From: Kitasatospora paranensis
GTDB lineage: Bacteria > Actinomycetota > Actinomycetes > Streptomycetales > Streptomycetaceae
Length of the DNA stretch: 64,000 nucleotides
Assembly: GCF_039544005.1 (NCBI RefSeq)
Contig: NZ_BAABKV010000001.1
Span: 4,588,001-4,652,000, forward strand
Reading direction: 5' to 3'
In this document: positions 49,275 to 57,907 of the stretch, piece after piece
Position numbering within the stretch: the first letter of the stretch is position 1
Layout of the letters: each line of letters begins with the position of its first letter
Made by a program: the position numbers and the translations under genes
Notes under the pieces: generated by a model
The model's database searches: none
The model's input: the letters and a program-made list of their open reading frames with translations, nothing else
What the model was told of the DNA's origin: nothing

Positions 49275-51530
49275 ATGTCTCTCGTTGACGACGCCCGCTT
49301 CGCCATGCCCGCGAACGGTTCCGACGCCGCCGACACCACCGAGCTCCTCGTGGACGACGCCACCGAGCTCGCCGACCTCGACACCACCGACCTCGACAGC
49401 GAGCTCGCCGACCTCGACACCGAGGACGCCGCCGCCGACGCCGAGCCCACCGTGACCTTCGGCGACCTGGGCCTGCACGACGACGTCGTGCGCGCCCTCG
49501 CCAAGCGCGGCGTCACCACCCCGTTCCCGATCCAGGCCGCGACCATCCCGGACGCGCTGGCCGGCAAGGACGTGCTGGGCCGTGGCCGCACCGGCTCCGG
49601 CAAGACCCTCAGCTTCGGCCTGCCGCTGCTGACCCGCCTCGCCGACGGCGAGCGCACCCGCGCCAAGCACCCGCGCGGCCTCATCCTCGTCCCGACCCGC
49701 GAGCTGGCCATGCAGGTCGCCGACGCCCTGGAGCCCTTCGGCTCGGTGCTCGGCCTCAAGCTCAAGGTGGTCTGCGGCGGCACCTCGATGTCCAACCAGA
49801 TCTACGCGCTGGAGCGCGGTGTCGACGTCCTCGTCGCCACCCCCGGCCGCCTGCGCGACCTGATCAACCGCGGCTCCGCCAAGATGGACGACGTGCAGAT
49901 CGCCGTCCTCGACGAGGCCGACCAGATGGCCGACATGGGCTTCCTGCCCGAGGTCACCGAGATCCTCGACCTGGTGCCGGCCGGCGGCCAGCGCCTGCTG
50001 TTCTCCGCCACGCTGGAGAACGAGATCGACACCCTGGTCAAGCGCTACCTGAACAACCCGGTCACCCACGAGGTCGACCCCTCCGCCGGCGCGGTCACCA
50101 CGATGACCCACCACATCCTCGTGGTGAAGCCCAAGGACAAGGCGCCGATCACCAACGCCATCGCTGCCCGCAAGGGCCGGACGATCATCTTCGTCCGCAC
50201 CCAGATGGGCGCCGACCGCGTCGCCGAGCAGCTGGTCGAGGCCGGCGTGAAGGCTGACGCGCTGCACGGCGGCATGACCCAGGGCGCCCGTACCCGCGTC
50301 CTCGGCGACTTCAAGGACGGCTACGTCAACGTCGTCGTCGCCACCGACGTCGCGGCCCGCGGCATCCACGTCGACGGCATCGACCTGGTGCTCAACGTCG
50401 ACCCGGCCGGCGACCACAAGGACTACCTGCACCGCTCGGGCCGTACCGCCCGCGCCGGCCGCTCCGGCACCGTCGTGACCCTGGTGCTGCCGCACCAGCG
50501 CCGCGGCGTCTTCCGCCTGATGGAGGACGCGGGCGTCGAGGCCTCGCGCCACATCCTGGACCACGCCTTCGACGCCGAGGTCGCCAAGATCACCGGCGCC
50601 CGCTCGCTGGTCGAGGTGCAGGCCGAGTCGGCCGCCGGCATCGCCGGTGCCGCCGAGCGCGAGGTCGCCGAGATGACCCGCCAGCTGGAGCGCGCCCAGC
50701 GCCGCGCCGCCGAGCTGCGCGAGGAGGCCGACCGCCTGGCCACCCGCGCCGCCCGCGAGCGTGCCGCCCTCGGCATCGAGGACGAGGTCGAGGAGCCGGC
50801 CGCCGAGACCGCCGAGGCCGGTACCGAGGCGCAGGCCCCCGCGGCCGAGGCCGCCCCGGCCGCCGACGCCGAGCGTGCCCCGTCGTACCGCGAGTCGCGC
50901 AGCGAGCGCCCGGCGTTCAACCGGGACCGTGACCGTGAGCGCCCGGCGTTCAACCGTGACCGGGACCGCGGCGAGCGCGGCGACCGTGAGCGCGGCGGTT
51001 TCAACCGTGACGACCGTGGCGGCCGCTCCTTCGGTGGCGACCGTGACCGTGAGCGCGGTGGCTTCAACCGTGACGACCGCGGTGGCCGTCCGTTCAACCG
51101 TGACGACCGTGGCGGCCGCTCCTTCGGTGGCGACCGTGACCGTGAGCGCGGTGGCTTCAACCGTGACGACCGCGGTGGCCGTCCGTTCAACCGTGACGAC
51201 CGTGGCGGCCGTTCCTTCGGTGGCGACCGTGACCGTGAGCGCGGCGGTTTCAACCGTGACGACCGTGGCGGCCGCTCCTTCGGTGGCGACCGTCCGGCCC
51301 GCTCCTTCGGCGACCGCCCCTCCTTCGGCGGGGACCGCGACCGCAGTGGCAGCAACAACCGCCCGTTCGCCCGCCGCGACGACCACCGCTCCGGTGGCCG
51401 CCCGCAGGGCTTCAACCGTGACGACCGCGGCGGCCGTTCCTTCGGTGGCGACCGTGACCGCTCGTTCGGCGACCGCGACCGCGGTGGCTTCAACGGTGGC
51501 GGCGACCGCAAGCCGCGCTGGAAGAACTGA
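49275..51530 (+). CDS. DEAD-box RNA helicase with RGG-like tail
   Basis: A 751-residue helicase. There is an acidic N-terminal stretch of about 60 residues, then the core. Motifs: Q motif PFPIQAATIP, GRGRTGSGKT (I), PTRELAMQV (Ia), VLDEADQMADMGF (II), LLFSATLENE (III), VVVATDVAARGIHV (V) and HRSGRTARAGRSG (VI), within about residues 60-410. A helical region (to about 500) follows, then a Glu/Ala spacer and a long Arg/Gly/Asp/Phe-rich tail of FNRDDRGGR and SFGGDRDRER units, with 93-bp DNA repeats, ending KPRWKN. Such tails bind RNA and promote condensate formation; the gene is likely cold- or growth-regulated. GGAAGG precedes ATG 49275. The 195-bp leader has no gene. Confidence 0.93.
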   Translation: MSLVDDARFAMPANGSDAADTTELLVDDATELADLDTTDLDSELADLDTEDAAADAEPTVTFGDLGLHDDVVRALAKRGVTTPFPIQAATIPDALAGKDVLGRGRTGSGKTLSFGLPLLTRLADGERTRAKHPRGLILVPTRELAMQVADALEPFGSVLGLKLKVVCGGTSMSNQIYALERGVDVLVATPGRLRDLINRGSAKMDDVQIAVLDEADQMADMGFLPEVTEILDLVPAGGQRLLFSATLENEIDTLVKRYLNNPVTHEVDPSAGAVTTMTHHILVVKPKDKAPITNAIAARKGRTIIFVRTQMGADRVAEQLVEAGVKADALHGGMTQGARTRVLGDFKDGYVNVVVATDVAARGIHVDGIDLVLNVDPAGDHKDYLHRSGRTARAGRSGTVVTLVLPHQRRGVFRLMEDAGVEASRHILDHAFDAEVAKITGARSLVEVQAESAAGIAGAAEREVAEMTRQLERAQRRAAELREEADRLATRAARERAALGIEDEVEEPAAETAEAGTEAQAPAAEAAPAADAERAPSYRESRSERPAFNRDRDRERPAFNRDRDRGERGDRERGGFNRDDRGGRSFGGDRDRERGGFNRDDRGGRPFNRDDRGGRSFGGDRDRERGGFNRDDRGGRPFNRDDRGGRSFGGDRDRERGGFNRDDRGGRSFGGDRPARSFGDRPSFGGDRDRSGSNNRPFARRDDHRSGGRPQGFNRDDRGGRSFGGDRDRSFGDRDRGGFNGGGDRKPRWKN
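51051..51236 (+). repeat. 93-bp in-frame tandem repeat in the helicase tail
   Basis: Two nearly identical 31-codon units (51051-51143 and 51144-51236), each encoding GGFNRDDRGGRPFNRDD... SFGGDRDRER. Partial units flank them. Confidence 0.8.
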
Positions 51531-51562
51531 CGCCTGACGCCTGACGCCCGACGGCGACTGAT

Positions 51563-51596
51563 CGGGGCCCGTTCCACTTCGGTGGGGCGGGCCCCG
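51563..51596 (+). terminator. terminator after the DEAD-box helicase
   Basis: CGGGGCCCG (51563-51571) pairs with CGGGCCCCG (51588-51596), with an inner CCAC-ttcg-GTGG. Confidence 0.75.
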
Positions 51597-51686
51597 TCGG
51601 CGTTCCCGGCCCGGTCGCGCCCCCGTTGTTCTCCCGATGAGAATAATCGGTGGAACCTGGGCCGGGCCCCGGCGTACGGTCGCGCC

Positions 51687-52510
51687 ATGAGCCGAATGCA
51701 TCAGGTGGCGGTCGAGAACGAGGAGATCGCCGAGCGGGGGAGCTACCGCACGCGCGACGGCGCGACGGTGGAGATCGGGGGTCTGCTGCGGGCGGCCCGG
51801 GCCGGCACGGTCTCGTACGGGCCGCAGGCCGTCCCGGGGGTGAGGGCGGCGGGCCGTTCACGGGCCCCGTCGAGGTCACCCCGGAGGGCAGCGTGCAGGC
51901 CGGGGCGCGGCTGGTCGCGGCCGGCGGCGAGCACGTCGCCGTGCTGAACTTCGCGTCGGCCCGCAATCCGGGCGGCGGCTACCTGCGCGGCGCCAAGGCC
52001 CAGGAGGAGGACCTCTGTCGCAGCGCCCTGCTGTACCGCTGCCTGCTGGAGGCGCCCGACTACTACGAGGCGCACCGCGCCTCCTCCGACCTCGGGTACA
52101 GCCACCGGGTCATCTGGTCGCCCCGGGTGCCGGTGATCCGCGGCCCGCAGGGCCTGCTCGCCGAGCCGTATGCGCTGTCCTTCCTGACCTCGCCGGCGCC
52201 CAACGCGGGGCAGTTGGCGCTGCGTTCGGCCGGCCGCCCGGTCGACGTGTCGGGGCTGCTCGTCGAGCGGGCCCGCCGGGTGCTCGCGGTCGCGGCCCGG
52301 CACGGCGCCCGTGAGCTGGTGCTCGGAGCCTGGGGGTGCGGGGTCTTCCGCAACGACCCGACGGTGGTCGCCGAGGCCTTCGAGCAGGCGCTGCGGACCC
52401 ACGGCGCACCGTTCGGCCGGGTGGTCTTCGCGGTGTGGGACCGCTCGCCGGTCTCCACCAACCGGGCCGCCTTCGAGCGCCGGTTCGCCGCGGCATCGGA
52501 CAAGTCCTAG
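51687..52510 (+). CDS. TIGR02452/PARG-type ADP-ribose glycohydrolase, apparent frameshift
   Basis: The bulk (frame ending at 52510) is a microbial PARG-type macrodomain: VAVLNFASARNPGGGYLRG followed by AKAQEEDLCRSALLY, the GGG...QEE catalytic signature, then a downstream GAWGCGVFRNDP loop. The normal N-terminus (MSRMHQVAVENEEIAERGSY) lies in the neighbouring frame from the ATG at 51687. Adding one G to GGGGG at 51836-51840 joins them through PGGEGGGPFTGP and gives about 274 residues. These enzymes remove poly- or mono-ADP-ribose. With the NADAR-type protein it is the second ADP-ribose-related gene here. Confidence 0.78.
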
Positions 52511-52528
52511 GCCGCCGCTGCGGGGCCG

Positions 52529-52825
52529 TCAGCTGCCGGTGGCGAGCACCGAGGCCCCGGCGACCACCGCGGTGACGGCGAACACGGCCGGCCAGGCGCC
52601 GATCCGCTTCGCCAGCGGATGCGAGGCGCCGAACGCCGCCAGGTACAGCCCGGTCAGGGCGGCCGCGGCCCCCGGGCCGGTCCGCCGGCCCCACTGGACG
52701 GCGGCAGTCGCCCCGGCAGCGGCGAGCACCGCGCCGCCGAGCTCCCGCCGCCCGCTCCACCGCGCGGTGCCGTAGCCGCCGATCAGCCCGGTGGCGGCGA
52801 CGGCTGCGGTGGGGATCTTCGCCAT
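52529..52825 (-). CDS. small membrane protein
   Basis: A 98-residue protein with three or four hydrophobic helices (AAVAATGLIGGYGTARW, LGGAVLAAAGATAAVQW, AALTGLYLAAFGASH and WPAVFAVTAVVAGASVL). GAAGGAG lies about 9 bases upstream of the ATG at 52825. It resembles small actinobacterial DoxX-less membrane proteins without a name. Function unknown. Confidence 0.65.
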   Translation of the reverse strand: MAKIPTAAVAATGLIGGYGTARWSGRRELGGAVLAAAGATAAVQWGRRTGPGAAAALTGLYLAAFGASHPLAKRIGAWPAVFAVTAVVAGASVLATGS

Positions 52826-52976
52826 GGTGCACACTCCTTCGGGGCCCCGTCCGGCACGGGGACGACTCCACGCCCACGGTAACCGCGCCGACGGACGCGG
52901 GCAGCGGCGGCCCGGCCGGTACCGAAGGATGGGAAGCCCGGGCGTCCCGGCCGTGTTCCTGGCCATACTCACGCCC

Positions 52977-54101
52977 GTGACCGCCGAACCGATCGCACAT
53001 GAGTCCGAGCTCCGCGTCAGCCCGTTGGAGCTCTTCTTCGACCTCGTCTTCGTCTTCACCGTGACCCAGCTGACCGCCAGCCTGACGCACCATCTGAACC
53101 CGGGCGGACTCGTCCGGGTGCTGGTGATGCTCGCCGTGATCTGGTGGATGTACGACGCGTTCATCTGGCTGACCAACGCGATGCCGCCCTCCACCCACCC
53201 GCGCCGCGGCCTGCTGCTGACCGCGATGGCCGGGTTCCTGGTGATCTCGCTGGCCGTGCCGCACGCCTTCGAGGGCAGCGGGGTGGTCTTCGGCTGGGCG
53301 TACCTGGTGGTGATCGCCGTGCACACCGGGATGTTCGCGGCGGCGGGGGTCGCCCGATCCGCCGTCCTGCGGATGGGGCTGGCCAATCTGGTGAACGCCG
53401 CCCTGGTGGTCAGCGGCGGCTATCTGGAGGGCACCGCCCAACTCACCCTCTGGACGGCGGCCTTCGTCCTCCAGCTGGTCACCCCGTACCTGGTCGACCT
53501 GCCGCAGTTCCACCTGCGGGCGGACCACCTCGTCGAGCGCCACGGACTGGTCGTGATCATCGCGTTCGGCGAGTCGGTGATCGCCCTCGGCATGGGCGCG
53601 GCCGGCGGGCCGGCGCTGGATGCGACCGCGGTGGCGGCGGCGCTCTGCGCGCTGGCCGTCTGCGTGGGCCTGTGGTGGGCGTACTTCGGCCACGACGACG
53701 ACGAGCGGTCCGTGCACTACCTGGCCGCCCTCGACGACGCGCGCCGCAACCGGCTCGCCATCCGGGTCCACGACCTCGGCCACTACCTGCTGCTGTTCGC
53801 GGTGATCCTGCTCGCCACCGGTGCCGAGGCGGCGGTCGCCCACCCGACGGGGCACCTCCCGCTCGCGCGGGCGGCCGTGCTCGGTGCAGGGCCCGCCCTG
53901 TTCCTGGTCGTCAACGCGGACATCCGGCAGACCTTCGGCCTGCGCCCCGTCCTGCCCCGCCTGGTGGCCGCGGCCCTGATCGCGGCCACCGTCCCGCTCG
54001 GCACCGGCGTCGCGTCGATCGCCCAACTCGCCGCGATCGCCGCCGTGCTGGCGCTGGTCTTCGGCTGGGAGGAGCGCGGCGCGGCCGGGGCGCGGGGCTG
54101 A
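52977..54101 (+). CDS. LtrA-family membrane protein
   Basis: A 374-residue low-temperature-requirement A-type protein. The N-terminal motif VSPLELFFDLVFVFTVTQL opens the family, there are about ten membrane helices, and LVVIIAFGESVIALGMGA (about residue 192) is the second hallmark. Function is not known in actinomycetes. The GTG at 52977 lies 7 bases after CATACT, so the mRNA is probably leaderless. The upstream in-frame extension is not used. Confidence 0.9.
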   Translation: MTAEPIAHESELRVSPLELFFDLVFVFTVTQLTASLTHHLNPGGLVRVLVMLAVIWWMYDAFIWLTNAMPPSTHPRRGLLLTAMAGFLVISLAVPHAFEGSGVVFGWAYLVVIAVHTGMFAAAGVARSAVLRMGLANLVNAALVVSGGYLEGTAQLTLWTAAFVLQLVTPYLVDLPQFHLRADHLVERHGLVVIIAFGESVIALGMGAAGGPALDATAVAAALCALAVCVGLWWAYFGHDDDERSVHYLAALDDARRNRLAIRVHDLGHYLLLFAVILLATGAEAAVAHPTGHLPLARAAVLGAGPALFLVVNADIRQTFGLRPVLPRLVAAALIAATVPLGTGVASIAQLAAIAAVLALVFGWEERGAAGARG

Positions 54102-54115
54102 CCCCGCGCCCCGGC
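54084..54115. terminator. hairpin at the LtrA 3' end, shared with the phosphatase gene
   Basis: A perfect stem GCCGGGGCGCGGGG / CCCCGCGCCCCGGC with loop CTGA, overlapping the LtrA stop codon and ending just before the convergent phosphatase stop. Confidence 0.7.
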
Positions 54116-54116
54116 G

Positions 54117-54869
54117 TCAGCCGGCCAGTCGGGTGCGGACGGCGGTGATGTCCTCGGCGGTGGCGCCGTGGGCCAGCAGGTAGTCCTCGACGGTGCCGTG
54201 CAGTTCGCGGATCCGGGCCAGGGCGGCGACCAGGTTGGCCGGCTCCACGGCGTGCGAGACCTGCTCCTCGCCGTTCTCGTCGAGGTAGGTGACCGGCCCC
54301 GCGTCCAGGCCGAGGTGGGCGTTGGAACGCAGGAAGTCCTCGACGATCTCCTCCTGCGACAGCCCGGCCAGGTGGTGCAGCACGGCCACGGTGAGGCCCG
54401 TCCGGTCCTTGCCGACCGCGCAGTGGACGACGGCCGGCAGGCCGTCCGGCCCGGCCAGCCGGCGGACCGTCCCGGCGATGGCGTATCCGCCGGTCTCGGC
54501 CATGAAGAGGTAGACCTCCAGGCCGGTGCTCGGCCACTCGACGCCGGTCTCCGCCCGGTCGGGCAGCAGCGGCAGGTGGTGGCCCAGGTACTCCAGGCCG
54601 TGGCGCCGGTCGGGCCAGCGTGAGCGCTCGGTCGCGGTGCGCAGGTCGACGACCGTCCGCACGCCGAGCGCCTTGAGCCGCTGCGCCCCCTCGGGGGTCA
54701 GCAGGCTGAGAGTGCCGGAGCGGAACAGCACGCCGCGGCGGAGCGGCCCGACCCCGGCGTCACGGAAGTTGGGCACGTCGGGGACGGCGACGTGGGCAAG
54801 GTCGGGGCGGCCGGGCAGGTTGGCCACGTCGGCCGTGTCGATGGTGGTGTCGGACTCACGGTCGCTCAT
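54117..54869 (-). CDS. tyrosine/dual-specificity protein phosphatase
   Basis: A 250-residue phosphatase of the tyrosine-phosphatase-like family Y_phosphatase3. It has the P-loop VVHCAVGKDRTGLTVAVL (about residue 147; Cys nucleophile and invariant Arg as HCxxGKDRTG), an upstream NFRDAGVGPLRRGVLFRSG and VVDLRTATER. Such GKDRTG proteins hydrolyse phosphotyrosine, phosphoserine or phosphoinositides. ATG 54869 is given; a GTG at 54878 (three residues earlier) is possible. Confidence 0.9.
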   Translation of the reverse strand: MSDRESDTTIDTADVANLPGRPDLAHVAVPDVPNFRDAGVGPLRRGVLFRSGTLSLLTPEGAQRLKALGVRTVVDLRTATERSRWPDRRHGLEYLGHHLPLLPDRAETGVEWPSTGLEVYLFMAETGGYAIAGTVRRLAGPDGLPAVVHCAVGKDRTGLTVAVLHHLAGLSQEEIVEDFLRSNAHLGLDAGPVTYLDENGEEQVSHAVEPANLVAALARIRELHGTVEDYLLAHGATAEDITAVRTRLAG

Positions 54870-54944
54870 GGGCTCCACGGTAGGGCGGGCGGGCGCCCCG
54901 GGCGCCCCGTTCCGGTGAAGTCGGCGCGCGCCGTCGGCGCCCGG

Positions 54945-55694
54945 TCACCGCCCGCCCGCGACGTCCAGGAACGCTCCCGTGCTGTACGAGGCGGCGGGCG
55001 ACAGCAGGTACAGGACGGCCTCGGCGACCTCCTCCGGCTGCCCGCCGCGGCCGAGCGGCAGGCCCGGGGCGACCCGGTCGACCCGGCCGGGCTCGCCGCC
55101 GAGCGCATGGATGCCGGTGTGGATCAGACCGGGCCGTACCGCGTTGACGCGGATCCCCTCGCCCGCGACCTCCAGGGCCAGCCCGCGGGTCATCGAGTCC
55201 AGGGCGCCCTTGGACGCCGCGTAGTCGACGTACTCGTTCGGGGACCCGAGCCGGGAGGCCGCCGAGCCGACGTTGACGATCGCGCCGCCGCGCCCGCCGT
55301 ACCGGGTGGACATCCGCCGGACGGCCTCGCCGGCGCACAGGAACGGACCGGTGATGTTGGCCCGCCAGATCCGGGCCAGCCGGTCCTCGTCCATCTCGTC
55401 GAGGCGGCACTGCCGCTCCAGCGTCCCGGCGTTGTTGACCAGCCCGGTGAGCGGGCCGAGCTCCTCGTCGACGGTGCGGAACAGCCGGGCCGCCCCGTCG
55501 GCCCGGCCGACATCGGCCTTGACTGCGATCGCCGTCCCGCCGGCCGCCTCGATGTCGGCCACCACGGCGGCGGCCGCCGCCTCGTCGGTGCGGTAGTTGA
55601 CGCAGACCCGGTAGCCGCGGGCCGCGGCCAGCCGGGCGGTGGCGGCGCCGATGCCACGGCCCGCCCCGGTGATCACCAGTACCTCGTCGTCCAT
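54945..55694 (-). CDS. SDR-family oxidoreductase
   Basis: A 249-residue short-chain dehydrogenase. The NAD(P)-binding TGAGRGIGAATARLAA (residues 9-24) is followed by the NNAG motif (VNNAGTLE, about 88), the catalytic Ser in NVGSAAS (about 141) and YVDYAASKGALDSM (Tyr-x3-Lys, about 156). The C-terminus LDVAGGR is the usual end. Typical of 3-oxoacyl-ACP or glucose dehydrogenase-like SDRs; substrate unknown. The ATG at 55694 was chosen because the fold begins there. Confidence 0.92.
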   Translation of the reverse strand: MDDEVLVITGAGRGIGAATARLAAARGYRVCVNYRTDEAAAAAVVADIEAAGGTAIAVKADVGRADGAARLFRTVDEELGPLTGLVNNAGTLERQCRLDEMDEDRLARIWRANITGPFLCAGEAVRRMSTRYGGRGGAIVNVGSAASRLGSPNEYVDYAASKGALDSMTRGLALEVAGEGIRVNAVRPGLIHTGIHALGGEPGRVDRVAPGLPLGRGGQPEEVAEAVLYLLSPAASYSTGAFLDVAGGR

Positions 55695-55728
55695 GGCCGT
55701 GACCGTACCCGAACGGTGCCGCCCGGAG

Positions 55729-56916
55729 TCAGCCCGCCGCGGCCCCGCGCATCGCGGCGATCTTCGGCGCCCGGCTCTTCGGCGAGTCCAGGCTGAACCC
55801 GCGGGCGTCGCCGAGCTCGTCCCGGACGAAGGCCTCCGTCCGCCGGACGGCCTCGCGCAGCGCGGCGTCCGCCGGCACGAACAGCTGGTGGACGATCTCC
55901 CGCTGCTCGGTGTCGTACTCCCAGAAGCCGACGATCCGGCCTCGGTCCACCACGATGTGGGTCTGCGGGTCGGCCGCGCTGCCGAAGCTGCGCCCCTCCT
56001 TCGCGGCCGGGACGGGCCGCTCCGCGTCGGCCGGGTCGACCAGGCGCGGCAGGTCGCGGTGGAGCAGGTGGATGCCGTCGATCCCGGCGAGCAGCGCGTA
56101 CGAGGGCTCGCCGGGCGGCGTGAAGTCCTCGAACTCGTCGGCCAGCGCGGCGGGCAGCAGCAGGTCGGTGCCGGGGAGTTCGACGAGATCCAGCGGGGCG
56201 AGGGCGGCCTTCGCCGTAGCGGCGGTGAATCCGGTGAACCAGCGCAGGTGCCGCACGGAGGCCGGGGCGGCCCAGGAGAGGTAGCGTTCGGCGAGTTCGG
56301 CGGCGGAGCCCCGGACGGGCTGGTCCCACCGCACATAGCCGTACCGCTGCTGGTCCAGGCGGCCGTTGACCGGCACCCGGCGGATCGACCCGCGGGCCTG
56401 GAGCAGTCCGAGGGCCAGCGGCAGGGTGGTCGACAGGCCCCGTCGGCGGCCCGCGTCGCCGAGCGGCCGGACGGCCGGCCCGGCCGCCTCGCGGATCATC
56501 GCCGGCTCCATCGGGTCGCCCTCACCGAGGACTTCGACCACCGCCAGGCAGAGCTTCTCGATCTCGTCCCGGCCGACGTCCAGGTGCCGTCCGGCCGCGG
56601 CGATCTCGCCCTCCGGGGCGCTCGCCCCGGCGGCCAGGCCGAGCGCGAAGTCGGCGGCGGGCAGCACGTACGTGCAGCCGCGGGCGGACGGGAGTTCGTG
56701 CACCTGCAGGGCAGCGACCGCCGCGTCCACCGCGGCGCGCCCGATCCCGGCCCGGGCGAACAGCCCCAGGTAGGGGGCGGCTCCGCCCACCGAGCGGGCC
56801 CAGCCCGCCGCGGCCAGCACCTCGGCGGGCGCGGCGCCCGGGTGCGTGCCGTCCAACCACTGCCGGTGCGCCCACCAGGCGCGGAGCTTCGCCGTCCGCA
56901 TCGCGCTGTTCGCCAT
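55729..56916 (-). CDS. winged-helix DNA-binding domain protein (HTH_42, AlkZ-like)
   Basis: A 395-residue protein with the layout of YcaQ/AlkZ-type winged-helix proteins: AMRTAKLRAWWAHRQWLDG start, GCTYVLPAADFALGL (about residue 80), then VRWDQPVRGSAAELAERYLSWAAP (about 195-220), PLDLVELPGTDLLLPAALA and VVDRGRIVGFWEYD (about 310). AlkZ of Streptomyces unhooks DNA interstrand cross-links; whether this distant member does so is unknown. ATG 56916 is 6 bases after a GATACT -10 box on its strand, suggesting a leaderless message. Confidence 0.75.
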   Translation of the reverse strand: MANSAMRTAKLRAWWAHRQWLDGTHPGAAPAEVLAAAGWARSVGGAAPYLGLFARAGIGRAAVDAAVAALQVHELPSARGCTYVLPAADFALGLAAGASAPEGEIAAAGRHLDVGRDEIEKLCLAVVEVLGEGDPMEPAMIREAAGPAVRPLGDAGRRRGLSTTLPLALGLLQARGSIRRVPVNGRLDQQRYGYVRWDQPVRGSAAELAERYLSWAAPASVRHLRWFTGFTAATAKAALAPLDLVELPGTDLLLPAALADEFEDFTPPGEPSYALLAGIDGIHLLHRDLPRLVDPADAERPVPAAKEGRSFGSAADPQTHIVVDRGRIVGFWEYDTEQREIVHQLFVPADAALREAVRRTEAFVRDELGDARGFSLDSPKSRAPKIAAMRGAAAG

Positions 56917-57059
56917 CCGGCCAGTATCGGTGCGGCCCGCACCGCGCGGCCGGAGCGACGTACCGGCGGGCGGCAATTGGTTCGCGCGGCGGGGGCCGCG
57001 ACCGGCAGACTGCCCGCACCACCCGATCAGCGACCGTCCCCGAAGCGGAGGCGACCCCC

Positions 57060-57734
57060 GTGCACATCCTGCTCTCCGGCATCGTCGGCTCCACGGCCTA
57101 CGGGCTCGCCCATGCGGGCTCCGACCTCGACCGGCTCGGCCTGTTCGCCGCGCCCACCGTCGACCTGCACGGCCTGCACCGGCCGGCCGAGTCGCATGTC
57201 ACCACCGCGCCCGACCGCACCCTGCACGAGGCCGCCAAGTGGTGCCGGCTGGCCCTCGCCTGCAACCCGACCGCCTCCGAACTGGTCTGGCTGCCGGACG
57301 AGCTGTACGAGACGCGGACGCTGCTCGGCGACGAACTGATCGGCATCCGGCGCTCGTTTCTCGGCGCGGACGCCGTCCGCCGGGCCTATCTCGGTTACGC
57401 CGCCCAGCAGTTCCGCAAGCTGACCGGCCGGGATCCGGCCGACCCGGCGGCCCGTGTCCGGGCGGCGAAGAACGCCCGGCACCTCGTTCGGCTGGTCGAA
57501 CAGGGCCTCGCCCTGCACGAGACCGGCGAAGTGGTCGTCCGGCTCGCGGAGCCGGAGCGCGTCCGGGAGCTCGGTGAGCGCTTCGCCCGGTGGCCGGCGG
57601 ATGCCGCGGGGCTGCTCGCCGCCGCGGAGGCCCGCTTCGACCGCCCCGGTGTGCTGCCCGTGGCTCCCGACGAGGCGCCCGCCGAGGCGTGGCTGCGCCG
57701 CGTCCGTGCCGCGCACCTGACCACGGCCGCGTGA
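57060..57734 (+). CDS. DNA polymerase beta-superfamily nucleotidyltransferase (RlaP-like)
   Basis: A 224-residue predicted nucleotidyltransferase of the COG3541/RlaP type. The active-site motif is VGSTAYGLAHAGSDLDRLGLF (about residues 9-29; GS...DxD), followed by a helical C-terminal half with KNARHLVRLVEQG. Members of this group ligate or tailor tRNA or RNA ends; exact role unknown. The GTG at 57060 is preceded by GGAGG. Divergent from the winged-helix gene. It is the last chromosomal gene before tRNA-Lys. Confidence 0.8.
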   Translation: MHILLSGIVGSTAYGLAHAGSDLDRLGLFAAPTVDLHGLHRPAESHVTTAPDRTLHEAAKWCRLALACNPTASELVWLPDELYETRTLLGDELIGIRRSFLGADAVRRAYLGYAAQQFRKLTGRDPADPAARVRAAKNARHLVRLVEQGLALHETGEVVVRLAEPERVRELGERFARWPADAAGLLAAAEARFDRPGVLPVAPDEAPAEAWLRRVRAAHLTTAA

Positions 57735-57834
57735 CGGCACGGCGCGGCGCACAATCCGCTGGCGGGCGGGTGGGGATCACCGGGTAGGATCACCCCCGGT
57801 GAGTGCTGTACCGCAGGGTCGGGCACCCACCGGC

Positions 57835-57907
57835 GGGCCGCTAGCTCAATTGGCAGAGCTGCGGACTTTTAATCCGTAGGTTCAGGGTTCGAGCCCCTGG
57901 CGGCCCA
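57835..57907 (+). tRNA. tRNA-Lys (TTT)
   Basis: Acceptor GGGCCGC / GCGGCCC, anticodon loop CTTTTAA in GCGGA/TCCGT, T arm CAGGG TTCGAGC CCCTG, discriminator A, 73 nt, CCA not encoded. The integrase remnant begins directly beyond its 3' end, so this is probably the attachment site. Confidence 0.95.

Noticed and set aside
49146..51701. An 851-residue minus-strand open frame opposite the DEAD-box helicase
   Set aside because: It is an antisense shadow of GC-rich codons: Val/Ala/Thr-rich repeats with no domain, fully opposite a textbook helicase.
53144..54148. Arg-rich second-frame protein over the LtrA gene
   Set aside because: Out-of-frame translation of LtrA; no start context or protein character.
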